From: Pseudomonadota bacterium
Lineage (GTDB): Bacteria > Pseudomonadota > Gammaproteobacteria > Pseudomonadales > Azotimanducaceae
Direction: 5' to 3'
Length of the DNA: 34,327 nt
Assembly (NCBI GenBank): GCA_027624035.1
Contig: JAQBUI010000047.1
Location: forward strand, 1-34,327
Shown: positions 8,771 to 17,163 of the stretch, piece by piece
Numbering within the stretch: position 1 is the stretch's first letter
Layout: each line of letters starts with the position of its first letter
The notes under the pieces: generated by a model
Database searches by the model: none
What the model was told of the DNA's origin: nothing
What the model saw: only the letters and a program-made list of their open reading frames with translations
Position numbers and translations under genes: made by a program

Positions 8771-8845
8771 CGCGAAACAGCGCGAAATTGAAGCGTTGTT
8801 CGCGATTTTCTGCGGCGCCTGCGCCTTGCTCTCACAAAAGACGCC
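8771..8845 (+). repeat. Copy of a dispersed repeat of about 75 bp
   Basis: The sequence shares the blocks CGCGAAATTGAA, CGATTTTCTGCGGC and GCTCTCAC with the segment at 23321-23392, in the same order and with similar spacing (5 bases longer here). Both copies lie between convergent genes or close after gene ends. This one lies just downstream of deaD, on the 3' side of its transcript. Confidence 0.6.
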
Positions 8846-8872
8846 AGTCGATCAGAGCTTCCCTAAGTGTCA

Positions 8873-10681
8873 CTAACGATCTGACTTGACCGCTGGTGTT
8901 CGTCGTCGGCCCTTTTCCTTGCCCGCTTTTGCTCTTCCTTTGTCGCGCGGTTTCGCAGCTCGCTTGTCGGCCCCGCCGTCCGATGTTGTCGCAAGATTCG
9001 TCTTGACCCGGGTGATATTGAGCTGTCGGCCACAGACCCAGACTTTCTTCAGGTCCTTGAATATCGGTTTGGGCATCCCGACGGGCAGTTCGATCAGGCT
9101 GTGATCTTCGTGGATCTCGATGTGTCCGATGTGCTCGCTGTCGAGGCCGGCCTCATTGGCGATGGCGCCAACGATGTTGCCCGGTTGCACGTCGTGATGC
9201 CTGCCAACCTCAATTCGAAACTGTTCCATGTCTTCAGCGGGGGGTTTACCTGCTTTCTTTTGAGGTTTCTTGCGTGATGGTCGCGCCTCATTGCGGTCCT
9301 TGCCAGTGTCCCGGGAAGGACGGCCGCCGTCTTCGAACGCCCCTTTCGGTGTTGGTGCTGCTGGGACCAGCAGTGACTTTGCTCCCATTGACAGGGTCGC
9401 CAGTGCGGCGGCAATGTCCAGCGACGGGACATCGTGCTCGCGCTGATACTGGCTGAGGATGTCCCGCATGTAATCGAGTTCCGAGTTGGCGAGCGTATCG
9501 GTGATGGACTGCTTGAAGTCAGCGATTCGTTTGTTGTTCACCATCTCTGTCGTGGGCAGTTCAAGCCGCTCGATCTTCTGACCGGTGGCGCGTTCGATGG
9601 CGGCCAGCATACGCTGTTCCCGGGGGGCCACAAACAGGATGGCATCGCCGGGCCGGCCAGCGCGTCCGGTGCGCCCGATCCGGTGAATGTACGCTTCAGT
9701 ATCGTTGGGGATGTCGTAGTTGATGACATGGCTGATTCGCGACACATCGAGTCCTCGCGCTGCCACATCGGTTGCGATCAGGATATCGAGGCTGCCCCGG
9801 GTCAGATCGTTGATCTTCTGTTCCCGCAGCTTTTGCTGCATGTCGCCGTTCAATGCCGCCGCGGTAAAGCCGCGGGCGGTGAGCCGTTCCGCGAGGTCCG
9901 TGGTCTGAATTCGGGTTCGGACGAAGATCAGCATCGCCTCAAATACTTCCACCTCAAGGATGCGCGTCAGCGCGTCCAGCTTGTGGGTCTGCTTCACGGA
10001 CCAGTATCGCTGGCGGATATTGTCCGCCGTGGACGCCCTGGTCGCGATGGAGATGGACTGGGGGTTGCGAAGGTATTGCCGTGCGATGCGCTGAATTTCC
10101 CTGGGCATGGTGGCGGAGAACAGCGCCATCTGCTTTTGGTCCGGTACCTGCGTCAGGATCCATTCCACGTCATCGATAAACCCCATGCGGAGCATTTCAT
10201 CGGCTTCATCGAGTACCAGTGCCGCCAGCGAATCGAGCCGCAGCGTACCCCGACGCATGTGGTCCATCACCCTGCCGGGTGTGCCGACAACCGCGTGCAC
10301 CCCGCGCCGGAGCTGACGGATCTGGCCGCCGTATTCCTGGCCACCATAGATGGGTACCACATGAAATCCGGGAAGGTGCGTGGAATATTTCTGCAGCGCC
10401 TCTGCGACCTGGATGGCCAGTTCCCGGGTTGGCGCCAGGACCATGAGCTGTACCTGGCGCTGTTCGAGGTTGATACGCGACAGCAATGGCAATGCAAACG
10501 CAGCGGTTTTGCCGGTCCCTGTTGGGGCATGGCCCAAAAGGTCCAGCCCCTGCATCAGTTGAGGGATGGCCTGTGTCTGGATCGGAGTGGGGGTTTCATA
10601 GCCAACGTCATCGAGCGCCCGGAGCAGGGCGTCAGGCAGACCGAAGTCACGAAATTGGGGTTCTTCAGGTTGGTCAGGCAA
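8873..10681 (-). CDS. deaD: Cold-shock DEAD-box RNA helicase DeaD (CsdA)
   Basis: An ATP-dependent RNA helicase of the DeaD/CsdA type, which unwinds structured RNA in ribosome assembly and mRNA decay, especially in the cold. Helicase motifs in order: PTPIQ for the Q motif (31-35), APTGTGKT (52-59), PTREL (85-89), TPGR (134-137), DEAD (158-161), SAT (189-191), then ARGLDV and HRIGRTGRAGR in the second RecA domain. A DbpA-type RNA-binding domain follows (about 487-560), then a very basic Lys/Arg tail. At 602 residues it is close to the usual length. The start is TTG, preceded by GGAAG at good spacing. The region upstream carries the 18-bp tandem array and could form part of a long leader, which is common for cold-shock helicases. 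Confidence 0.94.
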   Translation of the reverse strand: MPDQPEEPQFRDFGLPDALLRALDDVGYETPTPIQTQAIPQLMQGLDLLGHAPTGTGKTAAFALPLLSRINLEQRQVQLMVLAPTRELAIQVAEALQKYSTHLPGFHVVPIYGGQEYGGQIRQLRRGVHAVVGTPGRVMDHMRRGTLRLDSLAALVLDEADEMLRMGFIDDVEWILTQVPDQKQMALFSATMPREIQRIARQYLRNPQSISIATRASTADNIRQRYWSVKQTHKLDALTRILEVEVFEAMLIFVRTRIQTTDLAERLTARGFTAAALNGDMQQKLREQKINDLTRGSLDILIATDVAARGLDVSRISHVINYDIPNDTEAYIHRIGRTGRAGRPGDAILFVAPREQRMLAAIERATGQKIERLELPTTEMVNNKRIADFKQSITDTLANSELDYMRDILSQYQREHDVPSLDIAAALATLSMGAKSLLVPAAPTPKGAFEDGGRPSRDTGKDRNEARPSRKKPQKKAGKPPAEDMEQFRIEVGRHHDVQPGNIVGAIANEAGLDSEHIGHIEIHEDHSLIELPVGMPKPIFKDLKKVWVCGRQLNITRVKTNLATTSDGGADKRAAKPRDKGRAKAGKEKGRRRTPAVKSDR

Positions 10682-10860
10682 GTTGTCTTCCGGGTAGCTG
10701 CTGGTTCAAATGGCCCGCTGGGCCATGGGACGCGCACGTTACCCGGAATCGTGGTCAATTGCGACTGCCTTGCGGGGAAGTCGCCTTCATGCATGGTCGG
10801 CTCCCACACTTTGAGCCCGGGACACTTTCCAGCGGGGCTGTTCAGTACTGATTCGGCAGG

Positions 10861-11107
10861 CTCAGGGCTGTTTACCTCACGGCTGTTACCCGCTCACGGC
10901 TGTTTACCCGCTCAGGGCTGTGTGTACGCTCAGGGCAGTTTACCTGCTCAGGGCTGTTTGTACGCTCAGGACTGTTTACCCGCTCACGGCTGTTTACACG
11001 CTCAAGGCTGTTTACACGCTCAAGGCTGTTTACACGCTCAAGGCTGTTTACACGCTCAAGGCCCTTTACACGCTCAGGGCTGGCAACACGCTCAGGGCTG
11101 TCCGCGG
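10861..11107. repeat. 18-bp minisatellite, about 14 copies
   Basis: About 14 tandem copies of a unit resembling CTCAAGGCTGTTTACACG fill the gap between the methyltransferase stop (11125) and the deaD start (10681). Most units are exactly 18 bases; the first two are 15 and 17. The centre (about 10999-11052) holds three identical units and the edges are more degenerate, as expected of an array growing from the middle. Because 18 is a multiple of three, the frames stay open and give spurious hexapeptide-repeat ORFs; none has independent support. Read on the minus strand, the unit contains CAGCCTTGAGCGTGT, which also begins the hairpin repeat at 15007. Confidence 0.9.
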
Positions 11108-11124
11108 CGGAACGGCGATCAGTC

Positions 11125-12213
11125 CTACGGACGGATCTCGTAGAACGCGTTGAACTGATCGCCCTCGTAGTCGATGGTTCGAAACCGGGTGAATCCGGCA
11201 GCCGAGGACATTTCCTTTGCCTTGGCCTCATGAAAGCCCAGGGTGCCAAGCCCGGCCCCGCCCTCGACGCTAAGTCCCGCAGACATGCAGACCATTACCG
11301 AGAAAGAGTAGGCCATGCTGGCAAGCGCGTTATCCTTCAGGTTTTCTGCAAACGTGGGTTTGCCCTGGATGTCGGCACATAGCCAGGTCCCGTCGGGCTT
11401 GAGTGACTGTCTGATCGCACTGATGAGCAGGTCAGGGTGGGTCGAATCGTGGATCACATCGAAGGTTGTGATGAAGTCGTAGCTGCCGTCCTCGGGTAAC
11501 GGATGGTCAATGGGGTTGGCCAGCGTGACATTTTTTACGCCCGCGTTCTGAATGTTGTGGCGCGCCCGGGCGAGGGCATTCATGGAGATGTCGTAACCCA
11601 CAAACTCGCTGTTTGGGAAGGCTTTTGCCATGGCGATGGTCGAAGTGGCCGCCCCGCAGCCGACGTCCCCGACCAGCGCCCCGGCCGTGAGTTTTGCCAC
11701 CACATCGGTGACCGACGGCAACAGGTTAGGCACCAGATAGCTGGACTGGAACTTCCTGCTCATCCGCTCGATCCCACAGGCACACCCCTCCCCCTTGTCA
11801 TCGAAACTCTGGCCGATGCCCGTGCGGAAGCAATCCGGCAGATCATCGACTGTATCGAACATCGCGACGACAGAGGCCAGCATTCCGCCGAGGTAGGCAG
11901 GGTGCTCCGGTTCGGCAAGCACCAGGCGAGCCTCGGGTGTCATGGTAAAACGATCGGTTGTTTCGTCGTAGGCAATCTGCCCGATACAGGCTTGCTGGTA
12001 GAGCCATTCCCGAACCCATCGCTCCGATGTGCGGGTTTCCCTCGCGAGTTCCTCGCTGGTGGCCGGGCCGATATCGGCGAGCCCCTTGTACAGACCCAGA
12101 TGGTCCCCCACAAAAGTCAGGGCACAATTGAGCCCGCCCAGGACACTTCGGGAAACGTCCCGGGAGAATTTCTGCAGGGCCTCACGGTCCACGGACTGGC
12201 TGATGTCTGACAT
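11125..12213 (-). CDS. SAM-dependent methyltransferase with winged-helix N-domain (Rv2258c-like)
   Basis: A 362-residue class I methyltransferase. The N-terminal part (about 25-110) has the winged-helix dimerisation pattern seen in O-methyltransferases and Rv2258c-like proteins (TSEELARETRTSERWVREWL). The SAM-binding motif I is VGDVGCGAATS near residue 180, with the acidic residue of motif II in VGYDIS. The substrate is not evident; relatives modify small molecules. A good ribosome binding site (GGAG) lies a few bases before the ATG. It is divergent from the kinase-like gene at 12461 and on the same strand as deaD, separated from it by the tandem array. Confidence 0.85.
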   Translation of the reverse strand: MSDISQSVDREALQKFSRDVSRSVLGGLNCALTFVGDHLGLYKGLADIGPATSEELARETRTSERWVREWLYQQACIGQIAYDETTDRFTMTPEARLVLAEPEHPAYLGGMLASVVAMFDTVDDLPDCFRTGIGQSFDDKGEGCACGIERMSRKFQSSYLVPNLLPSVTDVVAKLTAGALVGDVGCGAATSTIAMAKAFPNSEFVGYDISMNALARARHNIQNAGVKNVTLANPIDHPLPEDGSYDFITTFDVIHDSTHPDLLISAIRQSLKPDGTWLCADIQGKPTFAENLKDNALASMAYSFSVMVCMSAGLSVEGGAGLGTLGFHEAKAKEMSSAAGFTRFRTIDYEGDQFNAFYEIRP

Positions 12214-12460
12214 GGGTGCTCCGGTATTAGCGATGAATGTCCCGCCAACCTAGCCTGAAACCAGCGGTCTGACAAGGCGACGAGGTGCGGCGAGGGTGCC
12301 AGGCGAAGTGACGCGAGATAAGGAGCGGTTGATGCGAGCACGACAATGGAACACGAGGTATATCAGGAAGGGATCAGAGTGCGGCGAGAAGCTGTTGCTG
12401 CTTCATGTCGATCGCAAAGGGGTATGCTAGGCTTGCTCAAACGAAACCGGTGAGTGGGAT

Positions 12461-13483
12461 ATGGAACTGGATGAACTGACTGCACGGCTAGTGCCCTTCT
12501 GCCAGGCGATGTATGAGGACCCGGATGCCAGGGTGTCGAACGTCTTTGTCATGCCGGGACATGCCGGCTTTGCCTATGGGTTTACGGCAACCGCAAACAG
12601 GTCCGATGAGTCGTGGTTTCTGCGTCTGCCGCCTCCCAACGTCAACTGGCGTGGAACGGCCGATGTGCTTCGTCAGGTTCAGGTGTTGAATGCACTGGAT
12701 GGGACCCCGGTTCCCCACTGTAGTGTCCGCTGGTCCGGTGATGACCTGCAATGGTTTGGCTGCCCCTATTTCATCGTGCCGCAGCTGCAGGGCGATGTCG
12801 TTCGGATGGGGCCGGGAGAGTGGGCCTCGGTGCTGCCCGACGAAACCCGACGTGACATGGCAAGGCAGGTCATGACGGCACTGGCTGAAGTTCACCGACT
12901 GGACTGGACGACCGCGGCACCGGCCCTCGGTCCACCGATTCCGTTCGATGAAGACGTCACCCGTTGGGATCGGTTCTACGAGCGGGCAGCGGACCCTGAA
13001 TTGCTGGTGGACGCGCCGGAGGTCAGACAACGCCTGCTCGACCAGATCCCCCATGATGCGCCCATTGGCATCTTTCACGGTGACTTCCAGACGTCCAATC
13101 TTTTCTTCGATGTTCATGAGGCACGACTGCTGGCGCTCATTGACTGGGAACTGGTGGGTGTCGGTGCGACCCTGAACGACGTGGGCTGGATCTGTACCTT
13201 CAGTGACAACGCCGCCTGGCCAGGCGGCGACGGCGGTGCGGCACCGAGGCCATCCTTCCTCGACCCTGACGCACTGGTCGAACTCTACGTCCAGGCCTGG
13301 GGTGAGCCGTTACCGGACATTGGCTGGTACCGCGCCCTTGCCGCCTACAAGTTCGCCATCATCACTGGCCTCAATCTCAGTCTGCATCGACGCGGCAAGC
13401 GCGTCGACCCAAGCTGGGAGATCACCCGCCACGCCATGCCAACCCTGATGTCCCGCGCCCTGCAATTGCTGGCGACAGATTAG
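12461..13483 (+). CDS. Phosphotransferase family protein (APH/choline kinase fold)
   Basis: A 340-residue protein of the aminoglycoside phosphotransferase/ACAD10-like kinase family. The catalytic loop is HGDFQTSN beginning at H206, and the metal-binding Asp is in IDWE (D228). The N-lobe is recognisable around GHAGFAYGFTA and the ATP-hinge region around YFIVPQLQGDVV. Members of this broad family phosphorylate small hydroxylated or acyl compounds; genuine antibiotic resistance is unlikely from sequence alone. A TATGCT hexamer at 12423-12428 could be its -10 element, but I see no good -35. Confidence 0.85.
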   Translation: MELDELTARLVPFCQAMYEDPDARVSNVFVMPGHAGFAYGFTATANRSDESWFLRLPPPNVNWRGTADVLRQVQVLNALDGTPVPHCSVRWSGDDLQWFGCPYFIVPQLQGDVVRMGPGEWASVLPDETRRDMARQVMTALAEVHRLDWTTAAPALGPPIPFDEDVTRWDRFYERAADPELLVDAPEVRQRLLDQIPHDAPIGIFHGDFQTSNLFFDVHEARLLALIDWELVGVGATLNDVGWICTFSDNAAWPGGDGGAAPRPSFLDPDALVELYVQAWGEPLPDIGWYRALAAYKFAIITGLNLSLHRRGKRVDPSWEITRHAMPTLMSRALQLLATD

Positions 13484-13511
13484 GGGTCAGAGTCTGGGTC
13501 AGAGTCGAATT
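13483..13511 (+). repeat. Direct repeat of a GGGTCAGAGTC motif after the kinase gene
   Basis: Two copies of GGGTCAGAGTC (13484-13494 and 13496-13506), followed by GAATTT, start at the last base of the kinase stop codon. I recall similar GGGGTCAGAGT words around REP-associated tyrosine transposases in proteobacterial genomes, so this may be the footprint of such an element. No transposase gene is in the window. Confidence 0.5.
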
Positions 13512-13629
13512 TACAATTCATTTACGTTTGGTGGATGTCCCTTCGCCCGGGACAGGTTGGCTTGCCGCGCTGTCCCGGAGCAGCGGCAATATCTCGCATG
13601 GCCTGGTCAGCCCTGCGCTGTTTCTACTG

Positions 13630-13659
13630 ATGACACCGTCACGTAGCGTAGTTTATGAT
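13630..13659 (+). promoter_or_regulatory. Candidate sigma-70 promoter of the binding-protein gene
   Basis: ATGACA at 13630-13635 and TATGAT at 13654-13659 each match five of six consensus positions and are separated by 18 bases. They lie about 115 bases before the start of the substrate-binding protein. This fits the binding protein having its own promoter, separate from the ATPase and permease genes on the other strand. Confidence 0.45.
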
Positions 13660-13772
13660 TTGCATTAACCTACCGGCTTTTGTGATGGCGGTAATCGGCC
13701 CGGCACCCGACCGGCCCATACCAGGCGAGATCCAGCCGTGGTCATCTTTCGTTCGTTACAGGACATACATTC

Positions 13773-14834
13773 ATGATCAAATCCCCCTTGCTGGCCACGT
13801 TGGCGGCTTTTGCGATGCTGGCTGCTACCTATCCCACTTTCGCCGCAGACAGCGAACTCGTTGCCTTTGAGTGGTCCGGTTACGAGGACGAACAGTTTTT
13901 CACCAGCTATGTGAACAAGCATGGCGGCAGTCCGAAGTTCTCGTTTTTCAGCGATGAGGAAGAGGCCTTCAACAAGCTGCGCGCAGGGTTTCAGGCGGAC
14001 CTGGCCCACCCCTGTTCGCAGTCAGTCAACAAGTGGCGCGAGGCGGGGCTGATCGAACCTTTTGATACCAGCCGGTTCTCGGCGAACTGGGCCGACCTGT
14101 CGTTTACCGATACCGAGGGTTTCACCGTAGACGGCAAGGTTTTCGTGGTGCCTGTTGACTGGGGGTCCACCGGACTGACCTACCGCACCGATATGGTTTC
14201 AGCAGCGGAAGCCGGGACGCTGGCCTCATTCGCAGACCCTAAATTCGCGGGGCGGATTTCACTGCCAGACAATGTCGATGATGCCTATGCGCTCGGTTAT
14301 CTCGCTATAGGTATCAGGGACTGGAACGAGTCCACGGACGAGCACTTTACGGCAGCATCGAACTTTCTGCGCAAGGTCCACCAGAACGTGCGTACCTACT
14401 GGGCAGACGGTGCTGAACTGTCACAGCTGATGGCATCCGGCGAGGTGATTCTGGCCTGGGCCTGGAGCGAGACGCCGGCCACCATGCAGGCCGAAGGGTA
14501 TCCCGTGGCCATGAATCGCGACACCCTGGAAGGCGCTTCCACCTGGGTGTGCGGTCACGTCAATCTGGTGAACAAGGGCCGTTCGGAAGATGCCCTGTAC
14601 GACTTTGTGAATGCGTGGATGGAACCACGTTCCGCACAGAATTTCGTGCAGGTCCTCGGCTATGGTCACGCCAACCTTAAAGCCATGAGAGCCATGGATG
14701 CAGATGTCCTGGCCGCTGCCGGGTTTGCGGATCTGGATACCTATCGTGACAACACACTGCAGCAGGCGCCGCTGCCATTTGCCCTGCGGCAGAAGATGGT
14801 GGCGGAATTCCAGAAGATCAAGGCAGGTTTCTAA
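13773..14834 (+). CDS. Periplasmic substrate-binding protein of a polyamine-type ABC transporter
   Basis: A 353-residue PotD/SBP_bac_8-like binding protein that should capture a ligand in the periplasm for the ABC transporter encoded at 15215-18056. An N-terminal signal peptide (about residues 1-25, ending near TFAA) is followed by the two-lobed fold. Family-like segments include the hinge region VVPVDWGSTGLTYRTD and the later NLVNKGRSEDALYDFVNAWM. The ribosome binding site AGGA is well placed. The ligand could be putrescine, spermidine or another small amine or organic acid; sequence alone does not decide. It has its own promoter and converges on the ATPase gene. A hairpin repeat begins at the base after its stop codon. 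Confidence 0.87.
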   Translation: MIKSPLLATLAAFAMLAATYPTFAADSELVAFEWSGYEDEQFFTSYVNKHGGSPKFSFFSDEEEAFNKLRAGFQADLAHPCSQSVNKWREAGLIEPFDTSRFSANWADLSFTDTEGFTVDGKVFVVPVDWGSTGLTYRTDMVSAAEAGTLASFADPKFAGRISLPDNVDDAYALGYLAIGIRDWNESTDEHFTAASNFLRKVHQNVRTYWADGAELSQLMASGEVILAWAWSETPATMQAEGYPVAMNRDTLEGASTWVCGHVNLVNKGRSEDALYDFVNAWMEPRSAQNFVQVLGYGHANLKAMRAMDADVLAAAGFADLDTYRDNTLQQAPLPFALRQKMVAEFQKIKAGF

Positions 14835-14920
14835 CAGCCTTGAGGGTGCCCGTCTCAGGCACGCCGTAGTCGTGCAAGAAAGTGACCGGGCTGGCACCTC
14901 GTATCAGTAAACTTTCATGA
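14835..14920 (+). repeat. Hairpin repeat, subfamily B, copy 1
   Basis: The first of three tandem copies of an element of about 86 bp, starting immediately after the TAA of the binding-protein gene. It contains an inner stem around GGCACGCC and an outer stem GAAAGT/ACTTTC. The element ends in ACTTTCATGA. Confidence 0.85.
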
Positions 14921-15006
14921 ACGCCCTGAGCGTGCGGTTCTCAGGCACGCCGTAGTCGTGTAAGAAAATGCTGAGGCTGGCACCTCGTATCAGTGAACTT
15001 CCATGA
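14921..15006 (+). repeat. Hairpin repeat, subfamily B, copy 2
   Basis: Second tandem copy, same order of blocks: GCGTGC and GCACGC form a 6-bp stem, followed by GTAGTCGTG and GGCACCTCGTATCAG, ending in AACTTCCATGA, which is the ending found in subfamily A. Its first 22 bases (14923-14944) recur as an exact inverted copy at 15088-15109. Confidence 0.85.
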
Positions 15007-15109
15007 CAGCCTTGAGCGTGTCGGTCTCAGGCACGCCGTAGTCGTGCAAGAAAGTGCCCAGGTTGGCACCTCGTATCAGTAAACTTTCTGAGAACCGCAC
15101 GCTCAGGGC
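15007..15109 (+). repeat. Hairpin repeat, subfamily B, copy 3, with inverted end
   Basis: Third tandem copy (15007 to about 15092), with outer stem GAAAGT/ACTTTC. It runs into an inverted copy of the start of copy 2 (15088-15109, perfect over 22 bases). The remaining 105 bases to the ATPase stop at 15215 hold nothing I can identify. Confidence 0.8.
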
Positions 15110-15214
15110 AAAGAGGCTGCAGAAATGCGCCCTGTTAGCCCGATACATGGATGCATTGCGACCGGGCCAAGGTCGGCGACTGCCTGGAGGAACTGACTCG
15201 TGCATCCGCTCCGG

Positions 15215-16315
15215 CTATTTGGCGCTCTCGAGCGGGTCGAGCAACACCAAAGACTCCGCCCCCCAGCCGATGCGTGTTCGGTCACCTGCCTGCAGGATCG
15301 GTCGGCCGGCGGTGTTGCGCATGGATACGGTCACGACAGTGGCGGTGTCGTCTATGCGCACCTGGTACAGCGTCAGGTCACCGTAGTATTCCGTGTCGAC
15401 GATCTTGCCGCGAAACACACGTTCCGCCGTGGCGTGATCGCCGTAGAGCATGGTGAGCATTTCCGGACGAATGCCGATGGTTGCGCTGCCCGGCTTGCCA
15501 ACGCTGACGCCAGGCAGCAGTGCGCTACCCAGGGCCTCGATGTTGACTGTGGCCCCGCTCGGATCGATGGAGGCAATGTCTGCGCGCAGAAAGTTCATCA
15601 TGCCAATGAAGGATGCCACCTGACGACTCACCGGGCGCCGATACATGCCTTCCGGTGAGTCCAACTGGGCGATGCTACCATTGAACATGACCGCGATGCG
15701 GTCCGACATCAGCAGTGCTTCTTCCTGATCATGGGTGACCAGTACGAAGGTGATACCTACCGCACGCTGCAGGCGCCGTAATTCGGTCTGCATCTGTTCG
15801 CGCAGCTTCTTGTCGAGTGCCGACATCGGTTCATCAAGCAGCAGAACCTTGGGTTGCATGACGAGAGCCCGTGCCAGCGCGACCCGCTGGCGCTGCCCTC
15901 CCGAGAGCTCATGAGGCTGCCTGCCCCCGTATCCCTCCAGTGCAACGAGTGCAAGCGCCTCCTCGACCCGGCGCTTGGTTTCCACCCTGCCCAGTCGTAG
16001 TCGTTTGAGACCGTAGGCCACGTTCTGTGCCACCGAGAGGTGAGGAAATATTGCGTAGGACTGAAATACCATATTGGTCGGGCGCCGGTTAGGTGGCACA
16101 CCTGCCATATCCACCCCGTCGATACTGATGCTGCCCCTGTCGGGAACGTCGAACCCGGAGATCATACGCAGCAGTGTGGTCTTGCCACAACCCGATGGGC
16201 CGAGCAGCGAGAAGAATTCACCTGCCATGATGTCCAGGGAGACCCCGGCCAATGCAGGCTCGTCGCCGTAGTACTTGGCCACGTCACGAACCTGGATGAT
16301 GGGCTGATTGCTCAT
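15215..16315 (-). CDS. ABC transporter ATP-binding protein, PotA-like
   Basis: ATPase of a polyamine-type importer, 366 residues. Walker A is GPSGCGKT (39-46), the Q-loop Gln is Q85, the signature is LSGGQ (137-141), Walker B is LLLDEP (158-163), and the switch His is H195. A C-terminal TOBE domain (about 275-360, including IGIRPEM) is typical of PotA/PotG-type ATPases and may sense the substrate. The ATG overlaps the stop of the upstream permease by four bases, so the three genes are one operon. The cognate binding protein is probably the convergent + strand gene. Confidence 0.92.
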   Translation of the reverse strand: MSNQPIIQVRDVAKYYGDEPALAGVSLDIMAGEFFSLLGPSGCGKTTLLRMISGFDVPDRGSISIDGVDMAGVPPNRRPTNMVFQSYAIFPHLSVAQNVAYGLKRLRLGRVETKRRVEEALALVALEGYGGRQPHELSGGQRQRVALARALVMQPKVLLLDEPMSALDKKLREQMQTELRRLQRAVGITFVLVTHDQEEALLMSDRIAVMFNGSIAQLDSPEGMYRRPVSRQVASFIGMMNFLRADIASIDPSGATVNIEALGSALLPGVSVGKPGSATIGIRPEMLTMLYGDHATAERVFRGKIVDTEYYGDLTLYQVRIDDTATVVTVSMRNTAGRPILQAGDRTRIGWGAESLVLLDPLESAK

Positions 16316-17163
16316 CGCATCCCCGAGGCAGCATCAAAAAACAGGCTCGCACCCTCTGCCTCGTCGCCGCTGATCAGGCGGGAGGAGCGCCGGCGCAGGT
16401 ACTCCGCGGTGAGCAGCAGCGCAAAGGACATCAGCACCATCAGAAAGCCGAGTGCCATCATGCCGGGCAGGCGGGCGGGGAAGCGTAGCTGCGACCAGAT
16501 ATAGACCGGGAGCGTTGCATCGGTACCGGTGAGAAAGAATGCGATGATGAACTCATCGAAGGAAATCGTGAAGGCGACCAGCATGCTGGCCAGGATTCCG
16601 GGTGCAGCCAGCGGCAGAATGATGCGCCGGAAGGTGCCGAGGGCAGATTCGCCCAGGTCCATGGATGCCTCCTCGAGGCTGGCATCCATGTTATTGAATG
16701 CGGCCCCGAGAATGGCCACAGAAAACGGAGTACACACCAGCACGTGCCCCATGATCACCGTCCAAAGCGACAGCGACATGCCAAGCTGGATCAGCACCAC
16801 CAGCAGGGAGATGCCAACGATGACCTCAGGCAGTACAAGCGGCACCATGATGAAACCAACGATACCTCGCTTGCCGGGGATTGGATAGCGTGCAGCGGCT
16901 CGTGCCGCGAGTATCCCGAGGCAGGTACTCAGGACTGACGTCGTCGCCGCGATGATCAGAGAATTGTACAGCGCGGCGTGCAGCGCCGTGGTGTCCCACA
17001 GCACATCGAACCAGCGCAGGGTGAAACCGGACAGGGGCAGGGCAATCACCGCCGAATCGTTGAATGCAAACAACGGCAGCAGCAGGATCGGTGCGTACAG
17101 AAACAGCAGATAAACCAGGGCGTAGAAGATCAGCCCTCCGGGGGCTCGTTGGGACTGGTCCAT
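16312..17163 (-). CDS. ABC transporter permease, PotC-like
   Basis: Inner-membrane permease with six hydrophobic segments and the ATPase-coupling EAA loop (EEASMDLGESALGTFRRI), typical of the second permease (PotC/PotI) of polyamine-type importers. I chose the ATG at 17163 because it overlaps the stop of the upstream permease (TGATG) and begins MDQSQRAPGG; a start at 17199 would add 12 residues and overlap that gene by 37 bases. The chosen product has 283 residues. Confidence 0.9.
   Translation of the reverse strand: MDQSQRAPGGLIFYALVYLLFLYAPILLLPLFAFNDSAVIALPLSGFTLRWFDVLWDTTALHAALYNSLIIAATTSVLSTCLGILAARAAARYPIPGKRGIVGFIMVPLVLPEVIVGISLLVVLIQLGMSLSLWTVIMGHVLVCTPFSVAILGAAFNNMDASLEEASMDLGESALGTFRRIILPLAAPGILASMLVAFTISFDEFIIAFFLTGTDATLPVYIWSQLRFPARLPGMMALGFLMVLMSFALLLTAEYLRRRSSRLISGDEAEGASLFFDAASGMR

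Larger units (their letters stand above)
8357..8872. other. Intergenic region between two convergent genes, with repeats and palindromes
   Basis: No gene is supported in these 516 bases. They hold a GC-rich stem-loop just after the 98-residue gene, one partial and one fuller copy of a dispersed repeat that also occurs near 23321, and an imperfect palindrome at 8702-8720 with 6-base arms (GTTCAC and GTGAAC) around a 7-base loop. A GGGGTCA word near 8475 resembles the motif at 13483. Confidence 0.6.

Noticed and set aside
10861..11107. CRISPR array
   Set aside because: The units are contiguous, with no spacers, and no cas genes are present.
9434..11143. A 569-codon open frame on the + strand ending in hexapeptide repeats
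   Set aside because: It is antisense to deaD and then runs through the 18-bp minisatellite, whose period is a multiple of three. It has no domain and no ribosome binding site support.
10872..11249. A minus-strand repeat protein made of ERVNS-like hexapeptides
   Set aside because: It overlaps the end of the methyltransferase and is explained by the tandem array, which stays open in several frames.
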